Origin: an uncultured Selenomonadaceae bacterium
GTDB lineage: Bacteria; Bacillota; Negativicutes; Selenomonadales; Selenomonadaceae
Direction of reading: 5' to 3'
NCBI GenBank assembly: GCA_945637225.1
Contig: CALZDE010000113.1
Location: 1 to 6,858, forward strand
DNA: 6,858 nt
Of this stretch, positions 6,486 to 6,858 are shown in pieces (the first letter of the stretch is position 1; each line of letters opens with the position of its first letter). The notes beneath the pieces were generated by a model. It was not told the DNA's origin. It did not search any database and was given only the letters and a program-made list of their open reading frames with translations. Both the position numbers and the translations under genes were made by a program.

Positions 6486-6814
6486 TGTATTATTTAGATA
6501 CAAATATTATAATATATTCTGTAAAAGGAACTTTCACAGCTATTAAAGAACATTTTAGAAAAATACCTATGCAAAGTATTGTTATTCCTGATGTAGTTAT
6601 GGCGGAAATAGAATATGGTGCACAGAAGAGTCAGAATTACGATAATACAATTAGAATTTATACGAAATTTACTGATAATTTTGCCAAGGCTGAGTTTGAT
6701 ACTAAATCAGCCAAGATTTATGGAGAAATAAGGAGCAGATTAGAAAAATCGGGAACGCCAATAGGTGCTAATGATATGCTGATAGCTGCTATTGCTATGA
6801 GCAATGGAGGCTGA
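6482..6814 (+). CDS. vapC: VapC-like PIN-domain ribonuclease toxin, C-terminally shortened
   Basis: This 110-residue PIN-domain protein belongs to a family of Mg-dependent ribonucleases that cleave RNA (often tRNA or rRNA) when freed from the antitoxin. Three catalytic acids are in the expected contexts: YLDTN (D6), MAEIEYG (E42) and GANDMLIAA (D98). The protein stops at AIAMSNGG. VapC proteins usually run to about 130 residues, with a final strand and a TNN/TND-xEF-like motif that carries the fourth metal-site residue. That end is missing. The next sense codons after the TGA read ITVNIML and then TAA, and the other two frames also close within about 20 bases, so one frameshift would not restore it. 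It may be inactive or weakened. ATG 6482 overlaps the antitoxin stop by four bases; ATG 6485 overlaps by one and is an equally plausible start. AGAGG at 6467-6471 is the likely ribosome site. Confidence 0.85.
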   Translation: MMYYLDTNIIIYSVKGTFTAIKEHFRKIPMQSIVIPDVVMAEIEYGAQKSQNYDNTIRIYTKFTDNFAKAEFDTKSAKIYGEIRSRLEKSGTPIGANDMLIAAIAMSNGG

Positions 6815-6858
6815 ATAACAGTTAATATTATGTTATAAAATATTATAAAATTATGTTT

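Noticed and set aside
6833..6851. Tandem TTATAAAAT repeat after the toxin gene
   Set aside because: Two short copies in very AT-rich sequence at the window edge; chance is sufficient, and it is not a CRISPR or attachment site.
1..6858. CRISPR arrays, tRNA or rRNA genes, transposases or integrases
   Set aside because: No regularly spaced repeats, no tRNA-like cloverleaf and no recombinase motifs were seen by eye.

Overview
The window looks like chromosomal DNA of a low-G+C, Gram-positive-lineage bacterium (Bacillota). It is AT-rich by eye, its ribosome binding sites match a Bacillota-type anti-Shine-Dalgarno sequence (AAGGAGG, AGGTGAT, GGAGAGTGAT), and its intrinsic terminators are short and U-tailed. 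A DUF4127 protein with a signal peptide would suit Negativicutes or related anaerobes, for example a Megamonas-like gut organism. That placement is inference; nothing here fixes the genus.

Layout. Positions 1-39 may be the tail of an upstream gene, followed at once by a terminator hairpin (44-80). Next come two closely spaced plus-strand genes: a secreted DUF4127 protein (100-1701) and, 22 bases later, a UvrD/Rep-family helicase (1724-4393) that carries a complete DEDDh 3'-5' exonuclease domain inside its second helicase half. A bidirectional terminator (4409-4446) separates the helicase from a convergent minus-strand gene (4449-5837). That gene encodes an 'archaeal-type' AAA/STAND-like ATPase with a C-terminal PD-(D/E)XK-like DUF234 domain. 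Its promoter lies upstream and overlaps a strong palindrome near the expected transcription start.

The 363-base gap 5838-6200 holds the ATPase promoter and operator-like palindrome, a plus-strand extended -10 promoter, a 42-codon open stretch that looks like a gene remnant, and a near-consensus promoter for the last two genes. Those two (6201-6814) form a toxin-antitoxin module: a RelB/DinJ ribbon-helix-helix antitoxin overlapping a VapC/PIN ribonuclease toxin. The toxin ends about 20 residues early and lacks the C-terminal end of the PIN fold.

How the parts fit. The helicase-exonuclease and the ATPase-nuclease both look like intracellular nucleic-acid enzymes. Together with a toxin-antitoxin pair and a possible gene remnant they give the right half of the window an accessory, exchange-prone character. 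No single multi-gene system can be demonstrated: the ATPase is transcribed separately and convergently to the helicase, and the toxin-antitoxin pair has its own promoter. The most unusual architecture is the exonuclease nested inside the helicase. The most testable anomaly is the truncated PIN toxin paired with a RelB-type antitoxin.
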